Positions 4,943-6,840 of a DNA stretch of 6,840 nucleotides are shown here, in pieces (within the stretch, counting starts at the first letter, position 1; each line of letters starts with the position of its first letter). The stretch covers positions 1 through 6,840 of the forward strand of contig JAPLZG010000015.1 of the NCBI GenBank assembly GCA_026395155.1. The letters are read 5' to 3'. The DNA comes from Candidatus Tayloriibacteriota bacterium. Its GTDB lineage: Bacteria > Patescibacteriota > Minisyncoccia > Phycocordibacterales > GWA1-40-21. Both the position numbers and the translations under genes were made by a program. The notes beneath the pieces are model-generated. The model was not told where the DNA came from and did no database searches. It saw nothing but the letters and a program-made list of their open reading frames with translations.

Positions 4943-4962
4943 AGCTAATAGCTAAAAGCTAC
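4943..4962. repeat. Short AGCTAA-type tandem repeat
   Basis: The words AGCTAAT, AGCTAAA and AGCTACT follow one another directly at a 7-8 bp period between the hairpin and the 134-bp inverted-repeat element. It is a simple-sequence tract with no visible function. Confidence 0.45.
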
Positions 4963-4966
4963 TTTG

Positions 4967-5100
4967 AATTACGAAACTCACATTTCTCGTCATTGCGAGG
5001 AATTCTTATGACGTGGCAATCCAGAATTTACGTTTATAAATATGAAGATGAGTTGCTTCGGAATACCTCGCAATGACAAGAGAAAGGATATTTTGTAATT
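4967..5100. mobile_element. MITE-like or REP-like inverted-repeat element (GTCATTGCGAGG family)
   Basis: The ends AATTAC (4967-4972) and GTAATT (5095-5100) are complementary. Inside them TTTCTC-GTCATTGCGAGG (4983-5000) mirrors 5066-5085, apart from a 2-nt insertion. The words GTCATTGCGAGG and GACGTGGCAATCC are those of a short repeat I know from intergenic regions of many unrelated bacteria. It encodes no protein. It starts 10 bp past the mnmA stop, so it could fold at the end of the mnmA transcript and act as its terminator. Mobility is inferred only from the structure and the familiar sequence. Confidence 0.6.
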
Positions 5101-5109
5101 TAAAGTATA

Positions 5110-6444
5110 CTAACTAATTATTCCTCCTCCCAAACATATCTCCTTCCGCCCAGATAAATCGTTCGGACAAGCATCATAAATCACAATAGATTGACCAGGG
5201 GTAATCGCTTTCTGAGGATTAGTAAAATGTATTTCATATTCCCTATATTCCTCTTTGCTTTTTGCTTTGGACTTTGGACTTTGGACTATTCTACATTCTT
5301 CCAATGGCTGTCTATATCTTATTCTCGCCGAATATGTTTTTGTTAAATCAGGTTCTTCACCTAAAGTCCAATTTACATCTTTAATTTTTACCAACCCCGA
5401 AGCAAGGCTTCGAAGCCTTGCTTCTGGGTGAGGATTTTGAGATACGGTAATTGTATTATTTTTAACATCTTTAGAAATAATATAATATGGTCCAATATCT
5501 TGATGTGTTTTTTTTGTGCTGATCTTCTTTTTTTCTGCGTTATTCTGCGTCAATTCAGCGACATAAGTCCGCGTGAAGTCGGCGACAGAAGTCTGCGTCA
5601 CTGTGAAGCCATGTCTTTGTCCAACAGTTAAATAAAGTACACCATCATGTCTACCAATTTTTTCTCCATTTTCATTTAAAACATCTCCGGGGATTTCTTT
5701 TATATAATGTGCTAAAAAATCTTTCATATCAAACTTTCCAAGGAAACAAACACCCTGGCTATCTTTTTTTGTTGATGTTGGTAAATTAAATTTATCAGCG
5801 AGTCTTCTAACTTCTGGTTTTTCAATATCACCTACAGGAAAAAGTGTCCGACTAAGTTGCTTTTGAGTTAGCGTCCAAAGAAAATAACTTTGATCTTTGT
5901 TATCATCCGCACCAGCCAACAGTTGATATTGTGAATTTTTTCTGCGTCTGTCTGCGTCTAGTCCGCATTTGTCTGCGACGCGAGTGCAACGAGCGTAGTG
6001 ACCGGTGGCAACAAAATCCGCCCCCCGCTCTATTGCCCAATCAAAAAATGCACCGAACTTAACATACTTATTACACATAACATCAGGATTTGGAGTTCTG
6101 CCAATTTTGTATTCATTTATCATATAGTCCACAACATCTTCTTTATACTCTCTTTCAAGATTGAGTGTAATAAATGGAATTTCAAGCTTTGCACAAACTC
6201 TCATGGCATCAAGTCTATCCTCTCTCCATGTGCACCCGCTTCGATGATTCGGCGAGGCAAGCTCCACAAAATCTGGTTGCCATACCTTTATAAAAACCCC
6301 AACAACATCAAAACCCTGCTCTTTTAATAAAGCAGCTGACACAGAGGAATCTACTCCTCCAGACATTCCAACGTAAACACTTGCCCGTTCAAGTTTTTTT
6401 TCTAAAAAAAATTTGTTCGGGATTTTTGATTTTGTAGATTTCAT
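5110..6444 (-). CDS. mnmA: tRNA-specific 2-thiouridylase MnmA with repeat-derived insertions
   Basis: MnmA activates U34 of tRNA Lys, Glu and Gln with ATP and inserts sulfur at C2. The PP-loop is GMSGGVDSS (26-34). The catalytic cysteine is C124 in NPDVMCNKYVKFG and its partner is C233 in GVCFLG. GHYAR, DQSYFLW, TVGQRHGF, RIRYRQ and the terminal CLGGGI are all typical. At 444 residues it is roughly 70-80 longer than the E. coli protein. The excess lies in segments absent from that protein: about 61-70 (ELASPNHRSG), 156-170, 283-310 (an 8-residue repeat), 341-349 (a DNA palindrome), 387-397 (SPKSKAKSK) and 425-435. Motifs between them are intact, so the enzyme is probably active. The ATG at 6444 has no SD, and candidate -10 boxes lie within 20 nt of it, suggesting a leaderless or very short leader. 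Confidence 0.96.
   Translation of the reverse strand: MKSTKSKIPNKFFLEKKLERASVYVGMSGGVDSSVSAALLKEQGFDVVGVFIKVWQPDFVELASPNHRSGCTWREDRLDAMRVCAKLEIPFITLNLEREYKEDVVDYMINEYKIGRTPNPDVMCNKYVKFGAFFDWAIERGADFVATGHYARCTRVADKCGLDADRRRKNSQYQLLAGADDNKDQSYFLWTLTQKQLSRTLFPVGDIEKPEVRRLADKFNLPTSTKKDSQGVCFLGKFDMKDFLAHYIKEIPGDVLNENGEKIGRHDGVLYLTVGQRHGFTVTQTSVADFTRTYVAELTQNNAEKKKISTKKTHQDIGPYYIISKDVKNNTITVSQNPHPEARLRSLASGLVKIKDVNWTLGEEPDLTKTYSARIRYRQPLEECRIVQSPKSKAKSKEEYREYEIHFTNPQKAITPGQSIVIYDACPNDLSGRKEICLGGGIIS
5265..5285. repeat. CTTTGGA x3 tandem repeat inside mnmA
   Basis: Three perfect copies of the 7-mer CTTTGGA total 21 bp, a multiple of three, so the mnmA frame is kept. They encode part of the Lys/Ser-rich loop SPKSKAKSK. 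Related 7-mers (GACTTTN) lie inside alaS at 1540-1567. Confidence 0.75.
5394..5429. repeat. 36-bp palindrome inside the mnmA coding sequence
   Basis: Positions 5399-5424 form a perfect 26-bp palindrome (GAAGCAAGGCTTC and its complement back to back). The symmetry extends to 5394-5429 with one mismatched pair. It encodes EARLRSLAS (residues 341-349) after the conserved NPHP, where E. coli MnmA goes almost straight from HP to RLMSVG. The length and position suggest an in-frame palindromic element in a surface loop. Confidence 0.85.
5533..5598. repeat. 24-bp imperfect tandem duplication inside mnmA
   Basis: Units 5575-5598 and 5551-5574 agree at 19 of 24 bases. A third partial unit (TTCTGCGT words) runs to 5533. 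Read on the minus strand they encode TQTSVADF, TRTYVAEL and TQNNAE at residues 283-304. The TCTGCGT word also recurs in a second mnmA insertion at about 5940-5978. Confidence 0.75.
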
Positions 6445-6445
6445 A

Positions 6446-6474
6446 TTGATTTTATATCATAAATATCGTATTGT
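6446..6474 (+). promoter_or_regulatory. Possible promoter of the zinc-ribbon gene
   Basis: TTGATT (6446-6451) and TATTGT (6469-6474) are spaced 17 nt apart and each match four of six consensus bases. On the opposite strand the same 68-bp gap must hold the mnmA promoter, with TATGAT or TATAAA close to its ATG. Both assignments are weak. Confidence 0.3.
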
Positions 6475-6511
6475 TTAAAGTGGAAGTATTCAAACGAAAG
6501 GACGTGTAATT

Positions 6512-6715
6512 ATGTCACTTATTAGCTGGTTGTTTCGTTCAAAAGAAAATTTCAGATGGATGGAAGTAAAATGTGTAAAATGCCACAAGGTTAGGACTAT
6601 TCAACCCAACAAACCTTTGACTGAAAAAGAGAAAAAAGATATGAGTCTTGGAAAAAGGTTGGTGTGGAGTTATAACACAAGTAGTGGGTGGTACTGTCCG
6701 TCTTGTAATCCATAA
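6512..6715 (+). CDS. 67-aa small zinc-ribbon-like protein
   Basis: Two CxxC pairs, C21-VK-C24 and C62-PS-C65, are placed as in treble-clef or zinc-ribbon folds and should bind one zinc ion. Between them lie a basic, helix-prone segment (LTEKEKKDMSLGKR) and aromatic residues (WSYN, GWYC). The N-terminus (MSLISWLFRSKENFRW) is amphipathic. AAAGGA (6497-6502) lies 9 nt before the ATG. The words GAAGTA and CGAAAGGA upstream recall the leaders at 2533 and 3151, but no comparable hairpin forms here. A nucleic-acid-binding or adaptor role is a guess from fold type only. It is divergent from mnmA, with no co-oriented neighbour in view. Confidence 0.8.
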   Translation: MSLISWLFRSKENFRWMEVKCVKCHKVRTIQPNKPLTEKEKKDMSLGKRLVWSYNTSSGWYCPSCNP

Positions 6716-6744
6716 TTTTATCTTGTAAATAAGGGGACAGCAGA

Positions 6745-6801
6745 CTGCGTGAGAACACGCAGAGTGAAAAATGAAAAATGAAAAATGTGTTACGGACACA
6801 T
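6745..6801. repeat. Two small hairpins flanking a 7-bp tandem repeat
   Basis: CTGCGTG (6745-6751) pairs with CACGCAG (6756-6762) around AGAA. TGAAAAA is then repeated three times (6765-6785). ATGTGT (6785-6790) pairs with ACACAT (6796-6801), followed by GCCTGTTTT. The second hairpin with its short T4 could end the 6512 gene, but the stem is weak. Nothing else is visible to the right edge. Confidence 0.45.
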
Positions 6802-6840
6802 GCCTGTTTTAACAAATTTTACTTACCTACTACGGGATTT

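Noticed and set aside
6539..6815. Minus-strand frames over the zinc-ribbon gene
   Set aside because: Low-complexity Phe/His-rich translations opposite a gene with clear CxxC motifs and an SD.

Overview
The window is AT-rich and reads as a small-genome member of the Candidate Phyla Radiation (Patescibacteria), most likely a Parcubacteria-type lineage. This is an inference. It rests on an alanyl-tRNA synthetase that ends after its editing domain, an MnmA swollen by repeat-like insertions, short genes each with its own signals, and many small palindromic and tandem repeats between and inside genes. UAA, UAG and probably UGA all act as stops, so the standard code fits. No taxon can be fixed without a database search.

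Layout. Positions 1-561 hold no recognisable gene. They carry a palindrome pair, an array of five degenerate units spaced about 60-67 bp, and a long inverted repeat just past the alaS stop. alaS (562-2406, minus) follows. A compact intergenic region then fires both ways: a weak promoter for alaS and a near-consensus one for a 133-aa membrane-anchored protein (2561-2962, plus). Directly behind it is a second plus-strand unit with the same parts: promoter, GAGA-loop leader hairpin, Shine-Dalgarno (SD) site and a near-identical terminator. Its only reading frame is a 32-aa membrane microprotein (3180-3278). A possible 51-aa gene (3392-3547, minus) converges on it and shares the terminator zone. 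Next comes a two-gene minus-strand operon: a 68-aa single-span membrane protein (4587-4793) and, 3 nt downstream, an ATP-cone plus PD-(D/E)XK nuclease fusion (3723-4583). The 300-bp gap 4809-5109 holds an orphan promoter-hairpin pair and a 134-bp inverted-repeat element. mnmA (5110-6444, minus) and a divergent 67-aa two-CxxC zinc-ribbon-like protein (6512-6715, plus) finish the coding part. The last 125 bp hold small hairpins and a 7-bp tandem repeat.

Function. alaS charges and proofreads tRNA-Ala. MnmA thiolates U34 of tRNAs for Lys, Glu and Gln. These are core translation genes, but nothing indicates that they share regulation. The small-protein units look independent. The most interesting signals are the twin cassettes, whose leader and terminator hairpins differ by compensatory base changes, and the family of short repeats that has entered mnmA and perhaps alaS without breaking their frames.
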